A DNA stretch of 37,013 nt from a virus. Made by a program: the position numbers and the translations under genes. Location: IMG/VR virus record IMGVR_UViG_3300049893_000417, positions 1 through 37,013 of that record, one strand, 5' to 3'. Every line of letters starts with the position of its first letter. Position 1 is the first letter of the stretch. Below the pieces are notes generated by a model, which saw only the letters and a list, made by a program, of their open reading frames with translations, was not told the origin of the DNA and searched no databases. This document shows positions 28,025 through 36,497 of the stretch, piece after piece.

Positions 28025-29336
28025 TGCCGCCATCCTCTAGCGATTCGTTCTCTACTTCGTTCTCTACTTCGTCATCATCTTCTTCTTCAGAATCGTCAAT
28101 GTCGTCAATAAAATAGCCTTCCGCTGGCAACATTTTACGTATTTCTGTTGAATCAAGCGCGCCTATTGAATTAAGTATTTCAAACGTTTGCGCGCGTTTG
28201 TATCCTGTTTCAGTCATGTCTTTTTGTGATGGTACAAAAAGTGGTTTAAATTTAATGAGGTACTTATCAGTATATTGCCCGAGTGCGTGAAGTTGGATGG
28301 TAACCAGTTTATCAAGTTGTGGCAAAAGAATCGTATTTTGCTCCCTTGCAGTTTTTGCGTACCAGTTCTCCAAATCGCTTTTACCCGTGCTATTAAGCCC
28401 GCCTTGTTGTCGTCCAAATAGCAAAGATTCTGGCATCCCTGATACGGCACTCAAAGCAAGTCCCATACGGTCCATAATGTCAGACACCCCACTTAGTGAA
28501 GTGCTTTTGAGTTCATACGACTCATTGGAATCAATGACAATTGTGTTATTGATAGAACGTGTCATATCGACTAAATCAACACGCTTTCTTACTAAATTTT
28601 CACCGCCTGGGCTTCTTAATATATTCGTCAGTTCGGGTATCCCATGAACGGCTTGCTGCGCCCTTTCTAATAACTGATTAGCCCAATAATACGACAGCCC
28701 AAAAGATTTTAATTGATCAAAACATTGCTGCAATTTACTTGCGCCCCAGCCGTCATTATTTTCTCGTATGCGGTCTGGAATGGGTACACCATCAAACACA
28801 AGGCAACGCGTTTCATGAACATAGTAAGGCGCGCCTTCAACTGGCGACACCTGATAAATTTTTGTGCTCCCAAACCTAAAATCTTTCGGGTCGTCATATT
28901 TTACATACCGTGTAACTTGCCATCTATCATAAACCCTCAACTGCTCGACAGATTTTATCGTTCCGACGTTGAGAGGGTCTTCTAGCAGTCCGCCGTCATC
29001 TATTAGCATCACAATCAAAGAACCGCCGTGTAGTGCACACCATCGCAAGGCATCGCATATTTTCTCTTGTGCCGATATGTTTTCAAGTGCCGAAAGGACA
29101 ACACTCTCATCTTCGACACCCTCTAAGCAATAGCCGGCCCTCACCATTTCTTCAGAAGAAACATCAATGATTTTACGAGCGAACCCGTCGCTTTGATAAA
29201 GATTGTCAAGGTCTTGGTAATTTAGCAAATAAGGCGTTGCTATCTTTGTATGGCTGCCCCTATCGTTCTTTGTGCCAAGATTAAGGAAAACATTCTCGTA
29301 AGCACCGTCTGTAATGAAAGCCGTCGATTGACTCAT
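28002..29336 (-). CDS. Portal protein, DUF1073 family
   Basis: 444 residues with the DUF1073/phage portal pattern: YLLNYQDLDNLYQSDGFARKIIDVSSEEMVRAGY, ALRWCALHGGSLIVMLIDDGG, and RMGLALSAVSGMPESLLFGRQQGGLNSTGKSDLENWY. The C-terminus is unusually acidic (SEEEDDDEVENEVENES). It forms the DNA channel. Relatives are sometimes labelled Acb1-like anti-CBASS because of a shared family name; the features here are those of a portal. Confidence 0.9.
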   Translation of the reverse strand: MSQSTAFITDGAYENVFLNLGTKNDRGSHTKIATPYLLNYQDLDNLYQSDGFARKIIDVSSEEMVRAGYCLEGVEDESVVLSALENISAQEKICDALRWCALHGGSLIVMLIDDGGLLEDPLNVGTIKSVEQLRVYDRWQVTRYVKYDDPKDFRFGSTKIYQVSPVEGAPYYVHETRCLVFDGVPIPDRIRENNDGWGASKLQQCFDQLKSFGLSYYWANQLLERAQQAVHGIPELTNILRSPGGENLVRKRVDLVDMTRSINNTIVIDSNESYELKSTSLSGVSDIMDRMGLALSAVSGMPESLLFGRQQGGLNSTGKSDLENWYAKTAREQNTILLPQLDKLVTIQLHALGQYTDKYLIKFKPLFVPSQKDMTETGYKRAQTFEILNSIGALDSTEIRKMLPAEGYFIDDIDDSEEEDDDEVENEVENESLEDGGNGGKEDT

Positions 29337-29632
29337 AATTCATCTATCTTTACGCATATCGAATCATCCCAAACAACACCGCTAGGGTATTCTGTAGAAT
29401 ACACTATAAGACTCATGGCATATGTACCTTTTTGCAAAGCCGAATCACCAAACTTTAACCTAACGCTATTCGCGTCAAAATCAAACAATTCTGGATTAGT
29501 TGAAGAATTTATAGAACCGCCTGAATATATGAACTCCAAGCTAGTTAAGGCGGCCATAGGCACGACAACGCCATCATTCTTTAGCGTCAGAATAACCTCA
29601 TTGCCATATCCTTTGTAAAAGTGCGCATCCAT
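29333..29632 (-). CDS. Hypothetical structural protein, Ig-like (99 aa)
   Basis: Overlaps the portal start by four bases. The sequence (EVILTLKNDGVVVPMAALTSLEFIYSGGSINS, then LQKGTYAMSLIVYSTEYPSGVVWD) is a short all-beta unit like small Ig-like or BppU-N-terminal modules in phage structural genes. Lying between the terminase and portal, it may decorate the capsid or neck. Function unknown. Confidence 0.6.
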   Translation of the reverse strand: MDAHFYKGYGNEVILTLKNDGVVVPMAALTSLEFIYSGGSINSSTNPELFDFDANSVRLKFGDSALQKGTYAMSLIVYSTEYPSGVVWDDSICVKIDEL

Positions 29633-29639
29633 TCGCGTC

Positions 29640-30047
29640 TTATTGCCTAATGTCTACGCTTCTATTTTCTTTTGAAAATAAAAGACTGTATGTGTTATTT
29701 GAAAACATGGTAGATGGGTTTATGATTTTACCTATTAAATATATTGATTCTATTTCGTTATTCTGTAAACAATTCTCAAACAACAAAAAATGGTCTTGCG
29801 ATACTCCAGCTTGTTGTGTTGCGCTATTTAGTTCAACATCATCAAATAATAAAATGTTATTTTGTGATACCGCCAACGAATTGCTTATTACATCGAGTGA
29901 ACAATTATCGACGACTAAAACAACATCGGGTAAAGTCAATACTTCGCCGGAAATAATAACACCGGCCTGGATAGTATCCCAAAACTCGGCTCCTCCACGC
30001 GCTAATCTACCACGCGGAAAGTCTATTAGCGGTGCTAGTACGCTCAT
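29640..30047 (-). CDS. Hypothetical protein with three 22-residue repeats (135 aa)
   Basis: Begins MSVLAPLIDFPRGRLARGG. Residues 39-60, 61-82 and 83-104 form three consecutive 22-residue units. Units 2 and 3 share SQxxxLLF(D/E), then an acidic or Asn-rich turn, and unit 1 (LPDVVLVVDN) is more degenerate. The regularity suggests a small beta-solenoid. It lies in the block of structural unknowns between TerL and portal. No family recognised. Confidence 0.6.
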   Translation of the reverse strand: MSVLAPLIDFPRGRLARGGAEFWDTIQAGVIISGEVLTLPDVVLVVDNCSLDVISNSLAVSQNNILLFDDVELNSATQQAGVSQDHFLLFENCLQNNEIESIYLIGKIINPSTMFSNNTYSLLFSKENRSVDIRQ

Positions 30048-30048
30048 A

Positions 30049-30882
30049 TTATCCGCGAATTATTTTGCCCTGGCCTTTAATCGTACCCGAGTTTGCCGCA
30101 GTGCTCATCAACAAACCAAATAAGCAGGCATCGTTAGGGACTATAGGCAAGCCAAGCTGCGCCCAATCAAATGTATCTATACGGTTGGCGTTTGATGCAC
30201 TCATCGCGGCGATTTGTCTTGTGGCAGTGACTCCGAACGATCCCGCCGTGCCGGTAGAAGCGGAAAGCGTGACGCTATTGACTCCGCGAATAAATCTACC
30301 ATTTACCGCAGACACCAATTGCCTACACTGACTAGCTGCAATAGCCGTACCTCCGATTGCAATCGTGGCAAGGTTTCCTGTGCTTCCATCATCATAGGTC
30401 ACGTTAACCAGCGCGTTTGAGGCCGTCGCACCAGTAGCAACATACCACTCAAGCAACCAAAGAACGTCAGAGTAATTAGCAGCACCAAGTCTTGCAGACG
30501 GCACGGCAGAGCCTGAGTTGATTGTATTCAGGTCAATTCCAACAGTCTGAGCCGTCAATAATGTACCGTTCAGCCCGCCCATATGCGCGATTCTATCGTG
30601 TATCTCTAAGTTTGTGTTTGCAACACTTGTCAGAATTGTGTGGTAAGCAAGATAATTAGTTGTCGGCAATGTTTGATTGTCGAATTGAATTGAACCAGTC
30701 AATGCTTTTGTACAATATGCAGCAGCTCCTGGAACGGCTCCTGCCGCTGGCGTCCCACTAGATAGCCACAGTGAACCATATTGACCAACTACTTGAGTCG
30801 TTATCGCGGCTTTGTCCCAAAGTATGCGGTTGTTGTTATTCGCTAAACCGTCAATAATCTTGTCTCTCGTTGTAATGGTCAT
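30049..30882 (-). CDS. Hypothetical structural protein (277 aa)
   Basis: Starts MTITTRDKIIDGLANNNNRILWDKAA. It is Ala/Thr/Asn/Gly-rich and beta-like throughout, with a Trp/Tyr-rich middle (YSDVLWLLEWYVATGATASNALVNVTY). Such proteins near terminase genes are often head decorations or fibres. It starts one base into the stop of the small gene upstream (ATGA). Role unknown. Confidence 0.65.
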   Translation of the reverse strand: MTITTRDKIIDGLANNNNRILWDKAAITTQVVGQYGSLWLSSGTPAAGAVPGAAAYCTKALTGSIQFDNQTLPTTNYLAYHTILTSVANTNLEIHDRIAHMGGLNGTLLTAQTVGIDLNTINSGSAVPSARLGAANYSDVLWLLEWYVATGATASNALVNVTYDDGSTGNLATIAIGGTAIAASQCRQLVSAVNGRFIRGVNSVTLSASTGTAGSFGVTATRQIAAMSASNANRIDTFDWAQLGLPIVPNDACLFGLLMSTAANSGTIKGQGKIIRG

Positions 30883-31040
30883 ACATTCTCCAGATAGTAA
30901 GCATCAAACCCGCCACAATTGCCCAAAATATAAACTGTCGTATCATCTGGATTATTGACAATACCCGTCACTGAATAAATACTTGAAAACTCCTGTTTGA
31001 ATGGCGGCCTAACCATTACCGATTGTCCTATTGAGTACAT
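30879..31040 (-). CDS. Small hypothetical protein (53 aa)
   Basis: ATG at 31040, stop TGA at 30879 overlapping the next start. The sequence (MYSIGQSVMVRPPFKQEFSS, then IVNNPDDTTVYILGNCGGFDAYY) looks like a small beta barrel and fills an otherwise empty gap exactly. The four-base overlap and spacing are those of a real gene. Confidence 0.65.
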   Translation of the reverse strand: MYSIGQSVMVRPPFKQEFSSIYSVTGIVNNPDDTTVYILGNCGGFDAYYLENV

Positions 31041-31049
31041 AGATTAACC

Positions 31050-31427
31050 TCACACTGGCTGGTTGGCAGTATAAATAACACTTGGAAAACTGACGGGGTT
31101 ACCAATGTAAATAGTCTGTCCGGTCGTTTCCGAAGTTGCCCATAAAACCTTAGAATTAACTGTGTCTAAAAAAACAACATGCGAAGCCGTACCAGTTGCA
31201 TTCGCGGATGCGTCCTGCTTTGCCGAAGCGGTCAAAGTCCTGGAATTGCCACTTGACCCCAAAGTAAAATCAGTAGGTGCCATTGCCGCATCTGCAATTA
31301 TGTTAGCGTTGACTATGGAGTAAGAATCGCCGAAAGTGTAGGCACTAACAAGTGCCAATTTGTTACAATTGGTCTTGATATAATTTAACCCAGCATCCAA
31401 AACATCCGAATTTACAAACTTGGCCAT
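31050..31427 (-). CDS. Hypothetical structural protein (125 aa)
   Basis: ATG at 31427 with GAGGACG. The sequence (NSDVLDAGLNYIKTNCNKLALVSA, TLGSSGNSRTLTASAKQDASANATGTASHVVFLDT) is a compact beta-rich protein of a kind often found beside fibre or head genes. The gap upstream (31428-31483) is AT-rich and contains promoter-like TTGCAA and TATAAA elements at a poor spacing. Function unknown. Confidence 0.65.
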   Translation of the reverse strand: MAKFVNSDVLDAGLNYIKTNCNKLALVSAYTFGDSYSIVNANIIADAAMAPTDFTLGSSGNSRTLTASAKQDASANATGTASHVVFLDTVNSKVLWATSETTGQTIYIGNPVSFPSVIYTANQPV

Positions 31428-31483
31428 ACGTCCTCACATTTTATATTAATACTTTATTTTATCATTGCAACGTAAAATCATAG

Positions 31484-32920
31484 TTATGTCAAGGCCAATA
31501 AGTCGAATTTACTACCTACAACTAAATCGTTAATAGCGTCTATCATTGGGTCGATCTGGTCATCGTGAGCGTGGCTATCATCGCCAGTGAAAGATTCGCA
31601 CTCACTGAGAAAATCAACAATATAGGCTGCATTTTCTGGAATGCATACGTGCCCGGACTCAATATAACCCAAAACGTCAAGCAACCGTGTGTATTTGTCT
31701 TTGACGCGCTGGATTGCTTCGATAGGTATTAAGTGATTTCTTCTAATGTCCTGGATTAAACCTGTACCGCTGGCCTTATCCTCCACCTTCAAACCTCGCA
31801 ACACTCCTAATTGTTCGTTATCGTCTTTATGTTTTAGCCAAAACTGCAAGCAGCGCGCCTTTAATTCTGGGGCCTCCCATTTTCCGCGCAGTTGGTCTAA
31901 AAGATACGCTTTCCCGTCTTCACCCTTACCCCAGCACTGAAAAACACTATAATCATTCTGCTCTTTAGTTTTTTGTGCGGTGTCAGCGTAAATATAACGG
32001 TAATTGATTTTTGGCGATTGAGTGTACGTCCTGAACCATTCCGTCTTAATGATACGCCCTCCGCGTGGGTTTGGTCTTTGTTGTAGCTGCCCAGCAACCG
32101 CATGAGTCCCAAGAGATAGTTCAAGTTGGGCAACGGCTTCTTCTGAAAATCTTTCAGGAAACATTAATTCTCCGTCTGTTTTTCTTGGGTCTGTCCGCCC
32201 AGACGCAAACTTTGAACGCCCTGCCTCATACCTCATCGGGATGAGCAAGTGACTATATCCTAATTCAATGGCAACGTCTGCCACATCGCCAATCGCGAGC
32301 CTTTGCATGATAATAATAATGGCCGAATCGTCGTTATTGACACGGCTAGGTAATGCTTCGCGGAATGTCACAACATCACCCGCAAGTTTTACCCGACTAT
32401 TAGCATCGTCAACACTATGAGGGTCATCGATTATTACCCTATCGCCCCTGCTTCCAGTCATGCCAGAAAAAGCCATGGCCTCCCTGAATCCGGTCTGCTC
32501 GTTCTCGAATTTAGTTTTGGCGTTTTGGTCACCCGTCAACTTGATAGGCCATAACTTTTGGTACCACTCGGATTGTATCAATCGCCTGCATTTTGTGCTA
32601 TCCCTCACGGCCAAGTCTTGCTTGTGCGCCGTGCCTAAATAACGCAAGCTAGGCATGTTTCTTGGCCCCCACTCCCAAGCAGGGAAAAGAACTGAAGTCA
32701 AAATACTTTTCATAGAACCTGGCGGGACATTGATAAGCAACCGCTTGATGCTCCCATCAGATACGGATTCAAGATGCTCGCATATAGCATCAAGTGCCCA
32801 TCCCCACCTTAAAGTCGTGGCAGGCTCTATGACGTGCCATGCCCTTTTGGCAAAGTTAGCGAAAGACTTTTCGCAGTACGCCATTTCTATATCTAGCCAA
32901 TCACTCGCGCTCAGATGCAT
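31484..32920 (-). CDS. terL: Terminase large subunit
   Basis: 478 residues. Walker A is NVPPGSMKS (residues 64-72) and Walker B is RVIIDD (161-166). The coupling motif region contains SAIIIIMQRL. The nuclease domain begins with YIYADTAQ (Asp313) and ends with the acidic DDSHAHDDQIDPMIDA. It cuts concatemers and pumps DNA into the capsid with TerS and the portal. It overlaps terS by 20 bases. Packaging type (headful or cos) cannot be read from the sequence alone. Confidence 0.95.
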   Translation of the reverse strand: MHLSASDWLDIEMAYCEKSFANFAKRAWHVIEPATTLRWGWALDAICEHLESVSDGSIKRLLINVPPGSMKSILTSVLFPAWEWGPRNMPSLRYLGTAHKQDLAVRDSTKCRRLIQSEWYQKLWPIKLTGDQNAKTKFENEQTGFREAMAFSGMTGSRGDRVIIDDPHSVDDANSRVKLAGDVVTFREALPSRVNNDDSAIIIIMQRLAIGDVADVAIELGYSHLLIPMRYEAGRSKFASGRTDPRKTDGELMFPERFSEEAVAQLELSLGTHAVAGQLQQRPNPRGGRIIKTEWFRTYTQSPKINYRYIYADTAQKTKEQNDYSVFQCWGKGEDGKAYLLDQLRGKWEAPELKARCLQFWLKHKDDNEQLGVLRGLKVEDKASGTGLIQDIRRNHLIPIEAIQRVKDKYTRLLDVLGYIESGHVCIPENAAYIVDFLSECESFTGDDSHAHDDQIDPMIDAINDLVVGSKFDLLALT

Positions 32921-33353
32921 CTTTTAAGGCAAGCAACTCAGCGAGTGCCGCAGACGATAGTTTTGAAAAATCCATGCCTTGCGAACGCAGACTGCCGTCA
33001 CTATTACTCAGGTCTAGCTTCTGTGGGGCGTTGTAACCGTGCATCACATTAAGCTCTTTAATGGCCCCTGTCATGCCTGAACTGTTTTCCCTTTGCTCGG
33101 CAATCTTGTACGCTTTTGCAAGTGCCTTAACGCTCATTTCGCGCGTCCAAAGTGATTTTGCGCTTATCTGCTCCTTGAGCTCAGCGACCCTTTGCGAAAT
33201 GTTAGTATCTGCCATCAATTTAGAAGCGTTTACATTGATGCTCTCATTCTTTGTATCAGGGCTTACATTATAGGCTGTCCGGTAAGCGTCGGATTGTGTC
33301 ATGCCCTTAGCTACGCATTGAGCGAAGTTTTCTTGTTTTGGTGTTAGGCTCAT
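32901..33353 (-). CDS. terS: Terminase small subunit
   Basis: ATG at 33353 overlaps the methyltransferase stop (ATGA); the upstream frame to 33473 lies inside that gene. The 150 residues start MSLTPKQENFAQCVAKGMTQSDAYRTAYN, the Terminase_2 helix-turn-helix. A helical middle (ASKLMADTNISQRVAELKEQI) and a C-terminal oligomer region follow. It recognises the packaging site. Confidence 0.9.
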   Translation of the reverse strand: MSLTPKQENFAQCVAKGMTQSDAYRTAYNVSPDTKNESINVNASKLMADTNISQRVAELKEQISAKSLWTREMSVKALAKAYKIAEQRENSSGMTGAIKELNVMHGYNAPQKLDLSNSDGSLRSQGMDFSKLSSAALAELLALKDASERE

Positions 33354-34846
33354 ATTGCAGCCTCGACAAAAGTTTTGCCAGTTTCTTCGTGTATTGCTTG
33401 AAGTCCTGTGTAGTCTTGCCAGCGTTTGATGATTACATCGACGTATTGGGGCTGAAGCTCCATTGTATAGCAAGTACGCTGTGTTTTGTGTGCGCCCATT
33501 AGAGTGCTGCCACTTCCGCCGAATGGTTCAAAGCATAGCCCGTGCCGTGGAAGGCTTGACATCATTACTCGCTCCATCATTGCAACAGGCTTTGGTGTTG
33601 CGTGTCCGTGTCTTTCTTCTCCTGTTACCCGTGGGAATTCCCAAACGTCAGTCATGTTATCGTGGGTGTTGTCGAAGTATGCGCGGGTTTTATAAAAATC
33701 TTTTTTTAATTCTTCGTAATCTTTTTTGAAGGCTTCGCCTTTTGCGAATAATTGCAGCTTTTTATAAGCCTCCTCCGTTGGAAGCGTCCATTGCGACTTT
33801 GTGAAATAGTGTTTCCCCATATGGTTGCCTAATGCTTCTTTCCAATTCTTGGAGCCACCGCACTTTTCCATTTCTTCGGCTAGGTACTTTCGTATTGGCT
33901 CAAAGCCATCCCAATAATTGTCCGCGTTGTTGTTGAATCCTTGCTCGCCAAGCATAAAGAAAATACAGTGCTCTGTTACTGTTGGAAAAGAACGCTTATT
34001 TTCTGCCCCGACTCCTTGCACGCTTTTTTTATCCCAAACAAGCTGATTGCGAAGCGTCAATCTTTCGCTATCTTTTAGCCCGCCTTTGTACCATAACCGC
34101 CATAAATCCTTAGAATTCCCCCAAATGTACGCGCTTGCATTGTCTAACGTATAAGGTCTTATTGCTTTCCACCAAGCCATCTGGAAGCCGTCAAGCTTGT
34201 CGTCGTAAAGGTTGTCATTAGCCACACCATCGCTTTCTTTACCCATCCCGTAAGGTGGGTCTGCGTGGATTAACTGGGCTTTTTTGCCGTGCATTAACTT
34301 TTTAATATGCTCTGGGTTTGTTGAATCGCCACACATCACCCTATGTTCACCAAGAATCCACACATCGCCTAGCTGGGTGCTGTGCTTCTCTTGTGCCTCT
34401 GGGACTTCATCATCAGCCGTCAAGCCTTCTGTTGGCTCATCCAAAGAATCGGCCTCTTCCCTTACTTCTTTCACTTCATCTTCTGTGAAGCCTGTCAGGT
34501 CAATATCAAAGTCAAGTTCTTTCAGCTCATCCAGTTCGAGCGCGAGAAGCTCCATGTCCCAATCGGCAAGCTCTGCCATTTTGTTAACGCTTATTCTGAA
34601 TGCTTTTATTTGTGCGTCCGTGAGGTCATCAGCGAGAATAACGGGGGCCTCGCTTAGGCCTATTTTTTTTGCGGCCTTTAATCGAAGGTGCCCGTCCACA
34701 ACAAGCCCGTCAGACTTGGCCACAATAGGCACACGAAAACCGAATTCTTTAATCGCAGCGGCAATGCTATCAACAGCATGGTCATTTTTACGCGGATTTC
34801 TTGCGTATTCTATAAACTTATCAATAGGCCATGTTTCAAAAATCAT
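33350..34846 (-). CDS. ParB-domain / DNA adenine methyltransferase fusion
   Basis: ATG at 34846 with GGAAT at a suitable distance; the TTG at 34858 is less likely. The 498 residues start with a ParB/Srx-like domain (NPRKNDHAVDSIAAAIKEFGF, then VVDGHLRLKAA at 49-59) and an acidic linker. The methyltransferase follows, with DPPY at 196-199 and the SAM motif FEPFGGSGST near the C-terminus. The order IV-TRD-I is the beta class. It probably methylates phage DNA for anti-restriction. It is the first gene of the late operon. Confidence 0.9.
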   Translation of the reverse strand: MIFETWPIDKFIEYARNPRKNDHAVDSIAAAIKEFGFRVPIVAKSDGLVVDGHLRLKAAKKIGLSEAPVILADDLTDAQIKAFRISVNKMAELADWDMELLALELDELKELDFDIDLTGFTEDEVKEVREEADSLDEPTEGLTADDEVPEAQEKHSTQLGDVWILGEHRVMCGDSTNPEHIKKLMHGKKAQLIHADPPYGMGKESDGVANDNLYDDKLDGFQMAWWKAIRPYTLDNASAYIWGNSKDLWRLWYKGGLKDSERLTLRNQLVWDKKSVQGVGAENKRSFPTVTEHCIFFMLGEQGFNNNADNYWDGFEPIRKYLAEEMEKCGGSKNWKEALGNHMGKHYFTKSQWTLPTEEAYKKLQLFAKGEAFKKDYEELKKDFYKTRAYFDNTHDNMTDVWEFPRVTGEERHGHATPKPVAMMERVMMSSLPRHGLCFEPFGGSGSTLMGAHKTQRTCYTMELQPQYVDVIIKRWQDYTGLQAIHEETGKTFVEAAI

Positions 34847-34871
34847 TCTATATTCCAAAATTCAATAAGAC

Positions 34872-34900
34872 ATTATACTACAAAAAAACAAACAACTCAA
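34872..34900 (-). promoter_or_regulatory. Strong sigma70-like promoter for the late operon
   Basis: On the minus strand TTGAGT (34900-34895), exactly 17 bp, TATAAT (34877-34872). The start is expected about 34865, 19 bases before the methyltransferase ATG. The segment is AT-rich and follows the end of the replication/early left genes. It drives the methyltransferase and probably all structural genes. Confidence 0.8.
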
Positions 34901-34940
34901 TTTTTCCGATTGTTCAATCTATTTACAAAGTCATAAATTT

Positions 34941-35165
34941 TCAATGCACTCCTCCGTAGATAGGTAAGCATTTCATATGCGTGTCATCGCCTTCTTCTTG
35001 TACGGCATCAACAATCATAGGGTAATCGTTTGTCATTCCTATTTCTGACCCATCTATCATGCCTCTTGAATCTTCTATAATAAAGCGAAAATAACAAAAA
35101 TTCTTCTCGTTTGATTCTCCGAGTAATTCTATTAACTTTTTAACAATCCTGTCGTGAGCGTTCAT
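34941..35165 (-). CDS. Hypothetical small protein (74 aa)
   Basis: ATG at 35165 with GGAG eight to twelve bases upstream. The sequence (HDRIVKKLIELLGESNEKNFCYFRFIIEDSRGMIDGSEIG, then DYPMIVDAVQEEGDD) is a small alpha/beta protein with no recognised motif. Last gene of the replication group before the late promoter. Function unknown. Confidence 0.6.
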   Translation of the reverse strand: MNAHDRIVKKLIELLGESNEKNFCYFRFIIEDSRGMIDGSEIGMTNDYPMIVDAVQEEGDDTHMKCLPIYGGVH

Positions 35166-35476
35166 CCTTCAATCTCCAGTAATGGGTTCCAGTCATCAGA
35201 AAAACTAAAGGGTGTGCGCCCGTATTTATAATAAATGAGTTTTTCTTCTGGGCTTAAAAGATTGATAATTCCTTTTGTTTTCTTCGGTGAACTTTCTTTT
35301 TTCGTACTCAACGTAGGCAATGAGGCTTTCTTTGACTCTTTCCGCAATGGGTCTACCAAGCCTTCGTTCAATGGAGCGTAAGTAGTCCGCGACGTTTTCT
35401 TTTTTCCCGTGCTGTAAATCTTGCACGGCGGAAAGAAAGGATTCACGACAACGGATAATGTCTCTTTGTGTTTCAT
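35162..35476 (-). CDS. Overlapping ORF, possibly only its C-terminal part is used
   Basis: ATG at 35476 has an excellent GGAGGAAGAAG upstream, and the frame stays open for 104 codons. It overlaps the 35226-35492 gene in another frame for about 250 bases. Its first 70 residues are Lys/Ser/Thr-rich, as a shadow frame would be. The last 35 (LLSPEEKLIYYKYGRTPFSF...) look like real protein and fill the gap down to 35162, but no standard start precedes just that part. Either true overlapping genes or a missed start. Confidence 0.4.
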   Translation of the reverse strand: MKHKETLSVVVNPFFPPCKIYSTGKKKTSRTTYAPLNEGLVDPLRKESKKASLPTLSTKKESSPKKTKGIINLLSPEEKLIYYKYGRTPFSFSDDWNPLLEIEG

Positions 35477-35492
35477 CTTCTTCCTCCTTCAT
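35226..35492 (-). CDS. Hypothetical helical protein (88 aa)
   Basis: ATG at 35492 overlaps the Ref-like stop (ATGA), a coupling arrangement. The sequence (DETQRDIIRCRESFLSAVQDLQHGKKENVADYLRSIERRLGRPIAERVKESLIAYVEYEK) resembles small phage proteins with the RRLGRPIA..-type helical repeat found beside replication genes. The C-terminus is basic. Function unknown, possibly nucleic-acid binding. Confidence 0.65.
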   Translation of the reverse strand: MKEEEDETQRDIIRCRESFLSAVQDLQHGKKENVADYLRSIERRLGRPIAERVKESLIAYVEYEKRKFTEENKRNYQSFKPRRKTHLL

Positions 35493-35746
35493 GCCAGTAG
35501 TCTTTGAAGGGTGGTATTGAGCGCGTCTAGCTCGTCCATCTTGCGGATTTTCCAAGCCGCTTTCTGCCCATGCCAGCCTAGGGTGCCGTTCTGATGGCAG
35601 TCAGGGCATAACGCCACACACACGTATTGCTTGTGCTGTTTGATATGGTGGGCCTGGCTTGGAGGAGGCGCGTCACAAACGCTGCAAGGCAGGCTCTTGA
35701 CCTTAGCAAGGTGCGCACGTTCTCGGCTGTTAAGGCGGTTAAGCAT
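35489..35746 (-). CDS. Ref-like HNH nuclease (85 aa)
   Basis: The sequence has the P1 Ref core. It includes PCSVCDAPPPSQAHHIKQHK with Cys21, Cys24 and His33/34, then CVALCPDCHQ with Cys47, Cys50 and His51, and GWHGQKAAWKIRKMDELDAL. This is the zinc-containing HNH fold that cuts DNA in RecA-coated structures. It overlaps the helicase-loader-like gene by eight bases. It probably aids recombination-dependent replication. It lacks the long N-terminal tail of P1 Ref. Confidence 0.85.
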   Translation of the reverse strand: MLNRLNSRERAHLAKVKSLPCSVCDAPPPSQAHHIKQHKQYVCVALCPDCHQNGTLGWHGQKAAWKIRKMDELDALNTTLQRLLA

Positions 35747-36497
35747 CTTGGTTGTTATCTAACAAGTTGAATTCGTTTATTCGCTCTAAGACATTCTTTT
35801 TCCGTTCGGCTAATTTTTTGCGCTCTTCTTCCCCGCGTTCGTACCAGTTATCGGGGCTTTTCTTGTTTAAGAGTTCATGCAGCAACTGGCGAACATCGGG
35901 CGGCATTTTTCTTTCGGCCTGGTACTCAAGCTGTGGGGACGATGATTGAGCCTCTAAGCGCATATGGGCGGGTATTTCTTGAATTCGCCCAGCTTTCTGG
36001 GCTTTTTCAAGGGCTACCGCACGTTTGTTCACATCAAAGCCAAGTGATACCGCCCATTTGGCCTCAACGCCGGTCTCCCTGGATTTCATGACTAACCGGT
36101 CATAGGCCGCCTTGAAGGCCATTCGTGCGCCCACTTCGTCGCCCATGTCGATGATGGGTTTGCATATACCCCATGCCTCGGCCATTTCATCCGTCCACAC
36201 CACAGAGTCGAATTCATCCAACGCTTTGATGGAGATCGCCCAAGCTTCGTCACTGGTAGGCCGAGTGTCCATCCGCCCCTCGATTTGGGCGATAAGGTCA
36301 GCTGGCATTGGGAAAAACCGCCCACGCTGCGAATCACGCAAATGCGCTTCTAAAGCCTCGCGCACAACGTCGATTGAGTACCTCTGCATGACACGAAAAA
36401 ACATGGCCACCTGCGCGCCCTGTGGGGCAGGTTTTCCCATCAGCTGGGCGGTGCTGTTGAGCAATGCCTCGAAGTCGTCAAAATCGGTCTTAAACAT
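35739..36497 (-). CDS. Helicase-loader-like replication protein (252 aa)
   Basis: Follows the initiator with an eight-base overlap, the O-P arrangement. The sequence starts FKTDFDDFEALLNSTAQLMGKP. Helical segments follow (VREALEAHLRDSQRGRFFPMPADLIAQIEGRMDTRPTSDEAWAISIKALDEFDSVVWTDEMAEAW) and a conserved-looking DMGDEVGARMAFKAAYDRLV. The C-terminal tail is basic and helical (ERGEEERKKLAERKKNVLERIN). No Walker motif, so a P-like loader rather than a DnaC-type AAA+ ATPase. Role inferred from position. Confidence 0.7.
   Translation of the reverse strand: MFKTDFDDFEALLNSTAQLMGKPAPQGAQVAMFFRVMQRYSIDVVREALEAHLRDSQRGRFFPMPADLIAQIEGRMDTRPTSDEAWAISIKALDEFDSVVWTDEMAEAWGICKPIIDMGDEVGARMAFKAAYDRLVMKSRETGVEAKWAVSLGFDVNKRAVALEKAQKAGRIQEIPAHMRLEAQSSSPQLEYQAERKMPPDVRQLLHELLNKKSPDNWYERGEEERKKLAERKKNVLERINEFNLLDNNQDA

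Noticed and set aside
28002-29336. Anti-CBASS nuclease Acb1
   Set aside because: The name is linked to the portal family in some annotations, but length, acidic tail, motifs and position between terminase and head morphogenesis genes indicate a portal.
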